Origin: Xanthomonas hyacinthi
GTDB taxonomy: Bacteria; Pseudomonadota; Gammaproteobacteria; Xanthomonadales; Xanthomonadaceae
DNA: 64,000 bases
Assembly (NCBI RefSeq): GCF_009769165.1
Contig: NZ_CP043476.1
Span: 3,231,001-3,295,000 of the forward strand
Direction: 5' to 3'
Shown here: positions 44,404-53,604 of the stretch, one piece after another
Position numbering within the stretch: position 1 is the first letter of the stretch
Layout: each line of letters starts with the position of its first letter
The notes under the pieces: generated by a model
What the model was told of the DNA's origin: nothing
The model's input: the letters and a program-made list of their open reading frames with translations, nothing else
Database searches by the model: none
Position numbers and translations under genes: made by a program

Positions 44404-45921
44404 GTGGAATCGATCATCACGGCATTGAACGGCTTGATCTGGAGCAAGGCGCTGATCTTCATGTGCCTGGCGGCCGGCCTGTACTTCACCCTCCGCACCC
44501 GCTTCATGCAGGTGCGCGGCTTCGTCGAGATGCTGCGGCTGACCATCGGCGGGCAGAAATCCGATGCCGGCGTGTCCTCGTTCCAGGCGCTGGCGATGTC
44601 GATGGCGGGGCGCATCGGCATCGGCAACATCGCCGGCGTGGCCACCGCCATCGCCTTCGGCGGGCCGGGCGCGATCTTCTGGATGTGGGTGATGGGCTTC
44701 TTCGGCGCCGCCACCTCGTACATCGAATCGACCCTGGCGCAGATCTACAAGGTCAAGGACGCCGACGGGCGCTACCGCGGCGGCCCGGCGTACTACATCG
44801 AAAAGGCGATGGGGCTGAAGTGGTACGCGCTGCTGTTCGCGTTCGCCACCATCGTCGCCACCGGCTTCCTGATGCCCGGCGTGCAGGCCAATGCGATCGC
44901 CGACAGCGTGGTCAACGCCTGCCGCGGCGGCCCGCTGTGCGGCCCGCTCGACGGGGTGTGGCTGGGGCTGCCGGCGGTGCAGGCGCTGAAGCTGGGCATC
45001 GGCGCGAGCGTGGCGCTGCTGCTGGCGGTGATCATCTTCGGCGGGGTCAGGCGCATCGCCACCTTCGCCGAGATCGTGGTGCCGTTCATGGCGCTGGGCT
45101 ACATCCTGATGGCGGTGGTGGTGATGGTGCTCAACGCCGAGCGGGTGCCGGAGATGTTCTCGATCATCTTCCGCAGCGCGTTCGGCGCGCACGCCGCGTT
45201 CGGCGCGCTGCTGGGACTGGCGGTGGAGTGGGGGGTCAAGCGCGGCATCTACGCCAACGAAGCCGGGCAGGGCACCGGCCCGCATGCGGCGGCCGCCGCC
45301 GAGGTCTCGCATCCGGCCAAGCAGGGTTACGTGCAGGCCTTCGCGATCTACTTCGACACGATGATGGTGTGCACCGCGACCGCGTTCCTGATCCTGGCCA
45401 CCGGCAAGTACAACGTGTATGCGCCGGACGGCGGCGAACACCTGTTCGCCGGCCTGCGCGGCGTGCAGGAAGGCCCGGGCTACGCGCAGGCCGCGGTGGA
45501 CGCGATCCTGCCCGGCTGGGGCGCCGGCTTCGTGGCGCTGGCGCTGTTCTTCTTCGCCTTCACCACGATCATGGCCTATTACTACATGGCCGAGACCAAC
45601 CTCAGCTACATCAACGGCAACCGCCGCCGTCCGTTCAGCGTGCTGGTGCTTCGGCTGGGCATCCTCGGCATGGTGGTGTTCGGCGCGTTCCACGACGCCA
45701 AGCTGGCGTGGTCGCTGGGCGACATCGGCGTGGGCCTGATGGCCTGGCTCAACATCATCGCCATCCTGATCCTGCAGAAGCCGGCGCTGCTGGCGCTGCG
45801 CGACTACGAGCGGCAGAAGAAGGCCGGCCTGGATCCGGTATTCGATCCGCTGCCGCTGGGCATCAAGAACGCCGATCTGTGGCGCGAACGCCTGTTGCCG
45901 CCAGCGCCGCGCAGCGAATGA
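44404..45921 (+). CDS. Sodium:alanine symporter (AGCS family)
   Basis: A 505-residue inner-membrane carrier with about ten to eleven membrane segments. Family signatures are SSFQALAMSMAGRIGIGNIAGVA, here split as SSFQALAMSMAGR and IGIGNIAGVA, and GGPGAIFWMWV, ESTLAQIYK, ANEAGQGTGPHAAA. It takes up alanine or glycine with Na+. The start is a GTG at 44404 with GGGGA before it. The charged C-terminal tail (LRDYERQKKAGL) is cytoplasmic. Monocistronic by spacing; convergent with the next gene. Confidence 0.93.
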   Translation: MESIITALNGLIWSKALIFMCLAAGLYFTLRTRFMQVRGFVEMLRLTIGGQKSDAGVSSFQALAMSMAGRIGIGNIAGVATAIAFGGPGAIFWMWVMGFFGAATSYIESTLAQIYKVKDADGRYRGGPAYYIEKAMGLKWYALLFAFATIVATGFLMPGVQANAIADSVVNACRGGPLCGPLDGVWLGLPAVQALKLGIGASVALLLAVIIFGGVRRIATFAEIVVPFMALGYILMAVVVMVLNAERVPEMFSIIFRSAFGAHAAFGALLGLAVEWGVKRGIYANEAGQGTGPHAAAAAEVSHPAKQGYVQAFAIYFDTMMVCTATAFLILATGKYNVYAPDGGEHLFAGLRGVQEGPGYAQAAVDAILPGWGAGFVALALFFFAFTTIMAYYYMAETNLSYINGNRRRPFSVLVLRLGILGMVVFGAFHDAKLAWSLGDIGVGLMAWLNIIAILILQKPALLALRDYERQKKAGLDPVFDPLPLGIKNADLWRERLLPPAPRSE

Positions 45922-46015
45922 TCGCCGCGCGCTCGCGCGTGCCGCGATGACGCGCTGCCGGCCTGCGGCCGGCAGCGGTGTCGCGCCCAAAGGGGCCGGA
46001 CGCGCTCAGTAGGAA

Positions 46016-47065
46016 TCAGTAGGAGATCGTCGCCGAGGTGGCGGTGGTGTCCACGGCGTAGTTGCATTGCGGGCTGATATCGGAGCTGTCGCTGATCGAC
46101 TCCCATGGCGGCGACGTCACCCGGTTGAAGTTGCGGTCATAGACCGCGATGTCGCTGAAGGTGATCGTGCCGCTGCTCGGATACTGGTCGCAGCTGTCCA
46201 CGGAATACACTTCCAGTGCGCCGCCCACCACCTGATCCGTATTGCCGTAAGGAACACTGGTCAGCCTGACGCTTTGTCCGCTGGTCACGTTGTGTGTATC
46301 GATGTTCCATTTGGAGCAGACGACGCCTGCGGCACACGTCGAGTAAGTGTCTCCCACGATCTGGTCGCCGGGTTTGGCGGAAATGGAATCGCTCAACCAC
46401 ACGGTGCCGTCCTTGCAGCAGTTCCAGCTGCTGAGGTCCCAACTGTTGTTGTAGCCGCGATAGCCCAGGACCGGTTGCAGGATGGTCTCGCCTACCAGGC
46501 CCGGGAAGAAGTAGACGGTCTGGTCGGCCGCATTGCTCGGGCTGGGCGGCACTTTCCAGCTGGCCACGATGCGCCCGATCGGCACGCCGGTGGTATAGCC
46601 GGACGCCTGGATCCACCCCGAGTCGATGGGCTTTTCGACCGATTGCCGGCGCGCGGCCGCGGGCACGGCAACGCTGCGCACCAATTGGCCTTCGACGCCG
46701 CGACCGTCCGGCCTTACCCTGATCCCGTCCGGGGTGAAATTGTCCTGCGTGCAAAGCAGCGGCTGCTCGCGCCGGCCATCGGCGCGCTGGATGCCGCCGT
46801 CGTCGAGGATCCGCTCGCCGTTGCCGAGGTGATGCACGCACTCCGGCGCAAAGGAGCCGAACGGGGTCATGACGTAGCTGCTCGGGACGCCTGCCGGCTT
46901 GTGTTCTGCGCGCAGGCTGCCGACCCGGGCGAGTCTGGCATCCGGCGCGCCATCCTGGGTCGCCGCCGATGCGGCGCCGGCCACACCGAGCAGGGTGAGT
47001 AGCATCAGTGCGGCGCTGGAACAACGACGCAGTGTCGATCGTGCGATACAGACAGAGGATCTCAT
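46016..47065 (-). CDS. Secreted beta-sandwich protein of unknown function
   Basis: A 349-residue exported protein. Signal peptide at 1-34 (ends ASAATQ), a linker region of about 120 residues, and a C-terminal domain rich in Trp, Ser, Thr and Asn with segments ASWKVPPSPSNAADQTVYFF, ILQPVLGY, WDLSSWNCCKDG and IVGD. The order of an ILQ strand, aromatic-rich strands and a late TSGQSVRL resembles the concanavalin-like sandwich of G1 (eqolisin) peptidases, but the catalytic Gln/Glu pair cannot be assigned with confidence. It has lower GC than surrounding genes. ATG 47065 has AAGGCGA upstream. Function not recognised. Confidence 0.65.
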   Translation of the reverse strand: MRSSVCIARSTLRRCSSAALMLLTLLGVAGAASAATQDGAPDARLARVGSLRAEHKPAGVPSSYVMTPFGSFAPECVHHLGNGERILDDGGIQRADGRREQPLLCTQDNFTPDGIRVRPDGRGVEGQLVRSVAVPAAARRQSVEKPIDSGWIQASGYTTGVPIGRIVASWKVPPSPSNAADQTVYFFPGLVGETILQPVLGYRGYNNSWDLSSWNCCKDGTVWLSDSISAKPGDQIVGDTYSTCAAGVVCSKWNIDTHNVTSGQSVRLTSVPYGNTDQVVGGALEVYSVDSCDQYPSSGTITFSDIAVYDRNFNRVTSPPWESISDSSDISPQCNYAVDTTATSATISY

Positions 47066-47663
47066 TGGGATCGCCTTGTGGTGATGAGACAGGGAGGATT
47101 GCTGCGGGATCCCGCTCGGCTCGGTGCTGCAGCCTGCGTCCGCTTGTACCGGAGCAGTCGTCTTGGTTTCGAGGCGAGGGGGCCGGCACTGCGAAGCCGG
47201 GTGGTGCGGTCGTGGTTGTTGTCGATAACCACGTCCGTTGCCGTGCCGTGCCGTGCCGAGGCGACGATGAGCCACGCCGGAGCGAGGCGATTGTGAAAAT
47301 TCGTCGCCTTTTGCGGTGAATTCGGCATGGCGCCCAGGAATGGCAAACGGTTTCACGGTCGCAATCGGATCGCTGTTCTCGTTCTCGGCGCGGTGGGTAG
47401 ACAATCCATGCGCCGTCGCCGGACGCCGTCGCCATGGCGGGCGGAAATGCCGGTGCCGGCCGCGCCGACCGAGCGCAGGCGCGCAGGCGTTGCCGCGTGC
47501 ACGACGGCAACCGCACCTGCAGTGCCGGGATGAGCGAAAATCGCCGGGTCGCGCCGGTACGGTGCGTCGCCATTGCGCTCCAGGAGAGCTTGCCCATGTG
47601 TCATGACCTTTCTTCCCCGTGCGTTGCCGCCGCCGCGTGCGCGGCACTGCCGAGCGTGCCGCG
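47066..47663. other. Intergenic region between two divergent genes
   Basis: About 600 bases between the secreted protein (minus) and the methyltransferase (plus). It is mixed in GC and includes a small AGGCGA...TCGCCTTTT hairpin near 47285-47315. Open frames on both strands lack any recognisable feature. Confidence 0.4.
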
Positions 47664-48503
47664 ATGAACAATCCCTGGGGCAACCGTCCGCGCGGCCCGC
47701 GCCCGCCCGCGCCGCCCGAACGCTCCGCGCCCGTGCCGCGTGCGGCCGACGCCAATCGCGGCGAACTGCGCCTGTACGGACTCAACGCGGTGCGTGCGGT
47801 ATACGCGCGCCGGCCCGAGGCGATCCGCAAGCTGTACCTGGCCGAGGCGCGGATTCCGGCGCTGCAGCCCCTGCTCAAGTGGTGCGCGGCCAATCGCATC
47901 GGCTACCGCGTGGTGGTGGAGGCCGATCTGAACAAGCTCGCGGCCAGCGCGCACCACGAGGGCGTGGTCGCCGACGTGGTGCGCGCCGAACCGTTGCCGC
48001 TGGCGGCGTGGCTGCAGATGCTGGCGCCGGGTCCGGCGCTGGCGTTGTGGCTGGACGGGGTCGGCAACCCGCACAACTTCGGTGCGATCCTGCGCTCGGC
48101 CGCGCATTTCGGCGCCGCCGCGATCCTGCTGCCGGACACGGCGACGCTGGCCCTGTCCGGTGCCGCCGCGCGCGTGGCCGAGGGCGGCGCCGAGGCGTTG
48201 CCGCTGGTGCGGCTGCCGCCGGCGGAGGCGGCGCTGGTGCAATTGCGTGCGGCCGGCTTCGCATTGGCGGCGACGCTGGTGGACGGCGGCGACGATGTGT
48301 TCGCCGCCGCGCTGCCGCCGCGCCTGGTCTACGTGATGGGCGCCGAGAGCGAGGGCATGGACCGCGCGTTCGCGCAGGCCTGCGAACTGCGCCTGTCGAT
48401 CCCCGGCAGCGGCGCGGTGGAAAGCCTCAACGTCGCCGCCGCCACGGCGGTGCTGCTCGGCGCCTGGCGCAGCCGCGTCGCGGCGTCGGAGGCGACACGG
48501 TGA
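47664..48503 (+). CDS. SpoU/TrmH-family RNA 2'-O-methyltransferase
   Basis: A 279-residue SPOUT methyltransferase. The substrate-binding N-terminal part (about 25-120) starts RLYGLNAVRAVYARRPEAI. The knotted catalytic domain has LDGVGNPHNFGAILRSAAHFG (motif 1, split LDGVGNPHNFG), MGAESEGM (motif 2) and IPGSGAVESLNVAAATAVLL (motif 3). It methylates the 2'-hydroxyl of a tRNA or rRNA ribose; the layout is closer to YfiF/TrmH-like proteins than to RlmB, so the target is not assigned. Start ATG 47664 begins the conserved part; a 15-codon extension is possible. Confidence 0.88.
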   Translation: MNNPWGNRPRGPRPPAPPERSAPVPRAADANRGELRLYGLNAVRAVYARRPEAIRKLYLAEARIPALQPLLKWCAANRIGYRVVVEADLNKLAASAHHEGVVADVVRAEPLPLAAWLQMLAPGPALALWLDGVGNPHNFGAILRSAAHFGAAAILLPDTATLALSGAAARVAEGGAEALPLVRLPPAEAALVQLRAAGFALAATLVDGGDDVFAAALPPRLVYVMGAESEGMDRAFAQACELRLSIPGSGAVESLNVAAATAVLLGAWRSRVAASEATR

Positions 48504-48690
48504 AGCCGGCGGCGCTGCCGGCGCTTCTGTGCCTGCTGCCGGGCGCCATGCCTCCGGCAACTGCGCCTTGCTCGACCAGATCGCGGCGCGGCGCTGGGTG
48601 CGCGACAACATCGCCCGCTTCGGCGGCGACCCGGCGCGCCGTTCTTGCGCGTGCATGGGGCAGGGAGAGCGGGAGGAAGTGAGCTGGAGC
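48500..48690 (+). pseudogene. Remnant of a type-B carboxylesterase gene
   Basis: One frame from the GTG at 48500 looks like a signal peptide (VKPAALPALLCLLPGAM). In the next frame, from about 48555, the sequence GNCALLDQIAARRWVRDNIA then RFGGDPAR matches the strongly conserved block just before the catalytic GESAG of type-B carboxylesterases. The catalytic serine block and several hundred residues are missing, and the parts are out of frame. The remnant stops about 40 bases before a partial MITE-like element. Confidence 0.75.
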
Positions 48691-48729
48691 GATGACACCG
48701 CACCGTGTGCGCGCACAAGCGCTGCCCTG

Positions 48730-48782
48730 CGGGTTGGGTCTGTCCCAACGCGACCTGCTCGGGAATCGATGACACGCCCTAG
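48730..48782 (-). repeat. Partial copy of the CTAG-GGCGTGTCATC element
   Basis: On the minus strand it runs CTAGGGCGTGTCATCGATTC then CCGAGCAGG and the CCCAAC block also seen in the full element at 61772-61959. It lies between the esterase remnant and the LacI gene, and the TAG stop of the LacI gene is formed inside its terminal CTAG. Confidence 0.65.
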
Positions 48783-49849
48783 CCGGCCGCCTGCGGCAAC
48801 GGCGCATCCGCCGGCGGCGCGGTCGAGCCGCGCGTCACCAGCGTGTACTTCATCACCTGGTGGATGCCGCGGCTGGGCAGGCCGTCGCGGCGTTGGCGGA
48901 TCTCGCCGAGCAGCAGCGCCACCGCCGCGCGGCCCATCGCAGTGACCGGCTGGTGGATGGTGGTCAGCTCGGGCCAGATCGTGGTCGCCACCGGCGTGTC
49001 GTCGAAGCCGGCGATCGACAGGTCCTCGGGCACACGCAGGCGCAGGCCGTAGGCGATGGCGACCGCAGCGGCGGCCATGTCGTCGTTGCTGCACAGCAGC
49101 GCGGTGGGGCGCGGCGCGGCGTGCAGCAGCGCGGTCGCGGCGACCAGTCCGGAGCGATAGGTGAACAGGCCTTCGGCCACGCGCGTGGCGGCGACCGGAA
49201 GGCCGGCCGCGGCCATGGTGTCGAAGAACGCGCGGCTGCGCAGCGCGCTCGGGGTGTGCTTGGGATCGCCGCTGATGAAGCCGATGTCGCGGTGGCCGAG
49301 GTCGATCAGGTGGCGGGTGATCGCGCAGGCCGCCTGGTAATCGTCGATGCGCACCGAACTGACGCCCTGCATCGGCGTGCCGGTGGCTACCGCGACGACC
49401 GGGATGCCGCGCGCGTCCAGTTCCTCGATGGTCTGCCGCGAGTCGCACAGCGGCGGCGGCAGGATCACCCCGTCCACGCCGGCGTCGAGCAGGCGCTCGG
49501 TGGCGGCGCGCTGGCTGCCCATGTCGTCGCTCTTTTCCACCAGCACCTGGCTGCCGTCCAGGCTGCTCTGCTCGAGCACGCCGAGCATGAACTGGTTGAG
49601 ATAGGCCGCGCTGGGATTGCTGTACAGCACGCCGATCCGCGCCAGGCTGGCGGTGCGCAGCGAACGTCCGGCGAGGTTGGGACGGTAGCCGAGCGTCTTG
49701 ATCGAGGCCTCGACGCGCTCGCGCATCGCCGCGCCCACCCGCGGGTGGCGGTTGATCACGCGTGAGGCGGTCATCGGCGAGACACCCGCGTGCCGCGCCA
49801 CATCCAGCAGCGTCACCGCGGAGCCTGCACGACCTTGCCGTTTGCCCAT
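48779..49849 (-). CDS. LacI-family transcriptional regulator
   Basis: A 356-residue LacI-type repressor. The helix-turn-helix and hinge are at about residues 10-65 (TLLDVARHAGVSPMTASRVI, then YRPNLAGRSL). The periplasmic-binding-like effector domain has DGVILPPPL, HRDIGFISGDP and AGFDDTPVATTIWPELTTI. The GntR-like wording VINRHPRV and LYSNPSAAYLNQFMLGVLEQ resemble regulators of sugar or gluconate genes, but no sugar gene is next to it. ATG at 49849 chosen for the family start. The stop codon falls within the terminal CTAG of a repeat element, so the C-terminal end may have been altered by it. Confidence 0.88.
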   Translation of the reverse strand: MGKRQGRAGSAVTLLDVARHAGVSPMTASRVINRHPRVGAAMRERVEASIKTLGYRPNLAGRSLRTASLARIGVLYSNPSAAYLNQFMLGVLEQSSLDGSQVLVEKSDDMGSQRAATERLLDAGVDGVILPPPLCDSRQTIEELDARGIPVVAVATGTPMQGVSSVRIDDYQAACAITRHLIDLGHRDIGFISGDPKHTPSALRSRAFFDTMAAAGLPVAATRVAEGLFTYRSGLVAATALLHAAPRPTALLCSNDDMAAAAVAIAYGLRLRVPEDLSIAGFDDTPVATTIWPELTTIHQPVTAMGRAAVALLLGEIRQRRDGLPSRGIHQVMKYTLVTRGSTAPPADAPLPQAAG

Positions 49850-49915
49850 CGTGGGTCCTGGCGATGCTGCGAAAGGGGGAAAGCCTGCACGCATCCCCGC
49901 GGCAGGCCGGCCAGC

Positions 49916-51328
49916 TTACTCCCTGGGCGGTTGCACTGTCTTGGCCTGGCTGCCGAAGCCGCCGTCGGCTTCCGCGGCCAGGTAGGCGAACACCGCGTAG
50001 GCGGCGACGTTTTGCGCCAGCGCCTTGGGGTCGATCTTGTCCAGGGTGTCGTCGGCGGTGTGGTGCAGGTCGAAGTAGTCGCTGCCGTCCTGCGCCAGCC
50101 ACGCCCAGGCGCCGCCCTTGGCCGCGAGCGGGCCCACGTCGGGGCCGGGGCCGCCGCTGTCCGGCGCGTAGTCGATGCCGAGCGGCGCCAGCGCCTCGGC
50201 GATCTGCCGGGTCGCCTCGCGCGAGCCCGCCGCGTCGCCCGAGCCGGTGTTGAACGCATAGATGCGGCCGGCGCCGAAGTCGCTCTCGGCGGCGATCTGG
50301 TGCAAGGCCACGTCCTTGGCATGCGCCTGCGCATAGGCCTTGCCGCCGTACAGCCCCTGCTCCTCGTTGGCGAAGGCGACCACGCGGATCGTGCGCTTGG
50401 GCGCGCGCTTGAGCTGGCCGATCAGGTGTCCGGCGGCCATGCTGATGCCGACCCCGGCCCCATCGTCGATCGCGCCAGTGCCCAGGTCCCACGAATCCAG
50501 ATGACCGCCGATCACCACCACGTCCTTGGGCTTGCTGCGCCCGGTGATCTCGCCGATCACGTTGTACGAGGTGGCCTGGCCGTCCCAGCCGCAGTCCAGC
50601 GCCAGGCGCAGGCGCACCGGGCCGCGCGCGAGCAGCCGCGCCAGCTGGTTGGCGTCGGGCACCGACAGTGCCGCCGCCGGCACCGGGGTCAGGCCTTCCT
50701 CGAAACGGGTGATGCCGGTATGCGGCACGCGGTGCGAATCGGTGCCGGCCGAGCGCATTACGAAGCCGATCGCGCCCTTGCGTATCGCTTCCGACGGCCC
50801 CTTGCTGCGCACCGCGCCGCCGTTGCCGTAGTCCTTGCCGTCGCGTGCCTTGAGCATCTGGTAATCGACGAAGGCGATCTTGCCGCGCAGCGCATCGGCC
50901 GGTGCGGCCTGCAGCGCGGCCAGATCGGCGAAGCGCACCACCTCGGCCTCGACCGTGCCGGCCGGGCTGCCGCCCAGCGCGGTGACGCGCAGCGGCTGCG
51001 CGTTTGCGCCCAGCACCTGTGCGTGCTCGCTGCGCCGCTCCCATTTCGGGAACGTCACCGGCTCGGTCCACACCTTGTCGAAGCCCAGCGCCTTGAACTT
51101 GGCCGTGGCCCACGCCACCGCGCGCGCATCGGCCTCGCTGCCGGCCATGCGCGGGCCGACCTCGGTGGTCAGCGATTCGACCACCTTCCAGCCGGTGTCG
51201 TCGGCCAGCGCCTGCTCGCGCAGCGTGGCGGCGGTGGACAGCGCCGCGGCCGGGATGCGGGTGGTCTCGGCCGCGGCGGCGGACGCGGTGGCGAGCATGG
51301 CGGCGATGACGACGGCAAGACGGCGCAT
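49916..51328 (-). CDS. Exported M28 metallopeptidase
   Basis: A 470-residue exported zinc peptidase. Signal peptide ends near ASAAAAE. A PA-like insert (about 120-240) precedes the catalytic domain, where the zinc ligands appear as GGHLDSWD, AIDDGAG, ANEEQG, an Asp in ESDFGAG and the final His in LHHTADDT. M28 enzymes of this layout are aminopeptidases or carboxypeptidases that clear peptides in the periplasm or outside. It is between mscL and the LacI gene, all on the minus strand with gaps near 65 bp. Confidence 0.92.
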   Translation of the reverse strand: MRRLAVVIAAMLATASAAAAETTRIPAAALSTAATLREQALADDTGWKVVESLTTEVGPRMAGSEADARAVAWATAKFKALGFDKVWTEPVTFPKWERRSEHAQVLGANAQPLRVTALGGSPAGTVEAEVVRFADLAALQAAPADALRGKIAFVDYQMLKARDGKDYGNGGAVRSKGPSEAIRKGAIGFVMRSAGTDSHRVPHTGITRFEEGLTPVPAAALSVPDANQLARLLARGPVRLRLALDCGWDGQATSYNVIGEITGRSKPKDVVVIGGHLDSWDLGTGAIDDGAGVGISMAAGHLIGQLKRAPKRTIRVVAFANEEQGLYGGKAYAQAHAKDVALHQIAAESDFGAGRIYAFNTGSGDAAGSREATRQIAEALAPLGIDYAPDSGGPGPDVGPLAAKGGAWAWLAQDGSDYFDLHHTADDTLDKIDPKALAQNVAAYAVFAYLAAEADGGFGSQAKTVQPPRE

Positions 51329-51389
51329 GGAGGACTCCGCAACAGGGGAAGCCGCGAGCTTAGCAGCGCGTGGCTGGCATGCGCGCCGC

Positions 51390-51809
51390 CTACTTGGGCG
51401 CGGCGTCGTTGTTCAACGCATCGCGGATCTCGCGCAGCAGCAGCACTTCCTCGCTCGGCGCCTTGGGCGCGGGCGGTTCCTTGCGCGCGAGGCGATTGAT
51501 CGCCTTGACCAGCATGAAGATGGCGAAGGCCACGATCACGAACTGGAGGATGGTGTTGAGGAAATCGCCGATGCCGATCACCACCGCCGGCACGTCCTTG
51601 CCCGCCGCATCCGCCGTCGCCGCCTGCAGCGTCCACGCCCAGCGCGAGAAATCCACGCCGCCAGCGAGCATGCCGATCGGCGGCATGATGATCTTCTCCA
51701 CCAGCGCGGTGACGATCTTGCCGAACGCGGCGCCGAGCACCACGCCGACCGCCAGGTCCAGCACGTTGCCGCGCATGGCGAATTCCTTGAACTCGCGGAT
51801 CATGCCCAT
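51390..51809 (-). CDS. mscL: Large-conductance mechanosensitive channel
   Basis: A 139-residue MscL subunit. The amphipathic start [22 protein letters not shown] leads into TM1 (given in two parts: [12 protein letters not shown] and [18 protein letters not shown]), a periplasmic loop, TM2 ([21 protein letters not shown]) and a C-terminal helix with [13 protein letters not shown]. The length is typical. It opens under membrane tension to release solutes during hypo-osmotic shock. It is flanked by unrelated genes. Confidence 0.96.
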   Translation of the reverse strand: MGMIREFKEFAMRGNVLDLAVGVVLGAAFGKIVTALVEKIIMPPIGMLAGGVDFSRWAWTLQAATADAAGKDVPAVVIGIGDFLNTILQFVIVAFAIFMLVKAINRLARKEPPAPKAPSEEVLLLREIRDALNNDAAPK

Positions 51810-51937
51810 CGGGGCTCCTCAATCGTTGCGCGGGCCTGTCGCCGCCGTGCAAGCCTAGCGCAGTCGCGCAGTCGCGCAGTCGCCGTCGTTCGCGGATCAC
51901 GTTGCGCAGCGCGCGGCGACGCGCATGCGCTGGTCGC

Positions 51938-52645
51938 TCAAGCGACGATCGTGCCGTGGCGCTCGGCGACGTTCTCCAGCCGCGCGCTGAAGCGATCGCC
52001 CGGCTGCAGCGCGGCCACGCCGGCCGGCGTGCCCATGAACACCAGGTCGCCGGCGCGCAGCGCGAACAGCTTGGACAGCTCGTGCAGGATCTCCGGCACG
52101 TTCCAGATCATCTGGTCGAGCAGCGATTGCTGGCGCACCTGGCCGTTGACCTCCAGCGACAGGTTCAGCGCCTCCAGCGCACCGACTTCGCCGGCCGGGA
52201 TCAGGTCGCTGATCGGCGCGGAATGGTCGAAGCCCTTGGCGATGTCCCACGGCAGGCCCTTGGCCTTGGCCGCGGCCTGCAGGTCGCGCCGGGTCAGGTC
52301 CAGGCCGACGCCGTAGGCGAGCACCAGTGCGGCGGCATCCTCGACGCCGAGCACGCCGGCCGGCGCATCCTGGCCGAGCGCCACCACCAGTTCCACTTCG
52401 TGGTGCAGGTCCTGGGTTGCGGTCGGGTAGGGGATGGCGTCGTCGCCGATCACCAGCGCATCGGCCGGCTTCATGAAGAACGTCGGCTGGCCGCGCGCGG
52501 CCTTCGAGGCAGGAGCGCTGGCGCCCATCTCGCGCGCATGGTCGGCGAAGTTGCGGCCCACGCAGTAGATGCGATGCACCGGAAACAACCCCAGCCCACG
52601 CACAGGCACGCGCGGAGCTTCGGCAGCGGCGAAAAGGTCTTTCAT
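51938..52645 (-). CDS. Fumarylacetoacetate hydrolase family protein
   Basis: A 235-residue FAH-fold protein. Metal ligands and family segments are visible: YCVGRNFADHAREMG, the Glu pair in HEVELVVALG, GVGLDLTRRDLQ and FMGTPAGVA. Members include acylpyruvases and oxaloacetate tautomerases/decarboxylases acting on small diketo acids. The ATG at 52645 is preferred over a GTG at 52651. It has no metabolic partner next to it, so its substrate stays open; an acylpyruvase/oxaloacetate role is the family default. Confidence 0.88.
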   Translation of the reverse strand: MKDLFAAAEAPRVPVRGLGLFPVHRIYCVGRNFADHAREMGASAPASKAARGQPTFFMKPADALVIGDDAIPYPTATQDLHHEVELVVALGQDAPAGVLGVEDAAALVLAYGVGLDLTRRDLQAAAKAKGLPWDIAKGFDHSAPISDLIPAGEVGALEALNLSLEVNGQVRQQSLLDQMIWNVPEILHELSKLFALRAGDLVFMGTPAGVAALQPGDRFSARLENVAERHGTIVA

Positions 52646-52734
52646 GGGCACGCATCCAGAGAAGAACGGGATGCAGCAGTTTAGCGCGTCAGGTTCGACC
52701 CGACTCCGGCAGGCGTGCGGATGTCGCTTTCACG

Positions 52735-52766
52735 AATCCCCAATCCCGAATCCCCAATCCCGGCCT
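52735..52766. repeat. Single arm of the GGGAATC heptamer repeat
   Basis: AATCCCCAATCCCGAATCCC followed by CAATCCCGG is one arm of the family seen at 34695, 37797 and 55477. It abuts the 3' end of the small membrane protein gene. Confidence 0.5.
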
Positions 52767-53041
52767 TACAACGGCAACGCCGGCTTGCGCAACACGCGGT
52801 ACTCGCCATCGACCACCTGCTGGCGCGCCGCGGACGGGCGCTTGCTGCCGCGCTGGCTCAGCAGCTTCATGGCGATGCCGCCGAGGATCATCGCCGCGCC
52901 GACGAACACGCTGACGAACACCAGCCCGGCGAGGATCGCCAGGCCCAGCAATCCGACGGCCAGCTTCACCAGCGGATGGCGCGGCTTGCGCGGCGCGAAG
53001 ACATGCCGGAACTGATCGAAATTGAAGGCGCGTGTACGCAT
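52766..53041 (-). CDS. Small membrane protein of unknown function
   Basis: A 91-residue protein. A basic N-terminal part (MRTRAFNFDQFRHVFAPRKP) is followed by a membrane segment or hairpin (LVKLAVGLLGLAILAGLVFV and VFVGAAMILGGIAM), then a basic tail ending EYRVLRKPALPL. No family is recognised. The ATG at 53041 starts a clean coding pattern, while the upstream frame does not. It lies alone between the FAH-family gene and a Rieske gene on the opposite strand. Confidence 0.65.
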   Translation of the reverse strand: MRTRAFNFDQFRHVFAPRKPRHPLVKLAVGLLGLAILAGLVFVSVFVGAAMILGGIAMKLLSQRGSKRPSAARQQVVDGEYRVLRKPALPL

Positions 53042-53239
53042 GGCAGAAGTCTGTGTCAGTTGGAACCGAGGGCGCAGTATCGGCGCTGTCTTCTGTGACG
53101 GAGTGAAAAGTTCGTTAAGCGAAAAATTAACACTTCCCTGTTCAATGGGTTGCATGCCGTTGCCGGGTGAAGCGCGGTGCGGGTAGCGAATCGCGGACAT
53201 GCAAGAATGGCGGCCCTTTCCGCGTTGCCGCCGTCGTCC

Positions 53240-53584
53240 ATGACCGAGTCATCGTCGCCCGCCGTGCTGGCGCAGCTGGAGCAGATCGAACCCGGCAGTC
53301 TGGTCGAAGCCGAGGCCACGCTTGGCGGCGAGGTCGCATCGCTGCTGCTGTACCGCGATGGCGACGGCGTGCGCGCCTGGGCGAACGTGTGCCCGCATGC
53401 CGGGCGCCGGCTCGACTGGGCGCCGGGGCAGTTCCTGAAGAGCCGCGAAGGACACGTGGTCTGCGCCGCGCATGGCGCTGCATTCGAGTTGCAGCACGGC
53501 AGCTGCGTGTCCGGGCCGTGCCGCGGCCAGAGCCTGCTTGCGGTGCCGGTGGCGGTGCGCGAGGGCCAGGTGGTGCTGGCCTGA
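53240..53584 (+). CDS. Rieske [2Fe-2S] protein
   Basis: A 114-residue single-domain Rieske protein. Cluster ligands are CPHAGRRLD (Cys, His) and CAAHGAAFEL (Cys, His), in the order of soluble ferredoxin-type Rieske proteins. A third cysteine pair (GSCVSGPC) follows, as in many naphthalene-dioxygenase-like ferredoxins. It may transfer electrons to an oxygenase, but none is adjacent. ATG 53240 has no strong ribosome site; an ATG at 53207 is an alternative. Confidence 0.85.
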   Translation: MTESSSPAVLAQLEQIEPGSLVEAEATLGGEVASLLLYRDGDGVRAWANVCPHAGRRLDWAPGQFLKSREGHVVCAAHGAAFELQHGSCVSGPCRGQSLLAVPVAVREGQVVLA

Positions 53585-53604
53585 GTAGTGATGCGGCCGG
53601 AGCG

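Noticed and set aside
47601..51113. 1170-residue minus-strand frame spanning several genes
   Set aside because: Crosses the methyltransferase, LacI and M28 genes out of frame; no domains.
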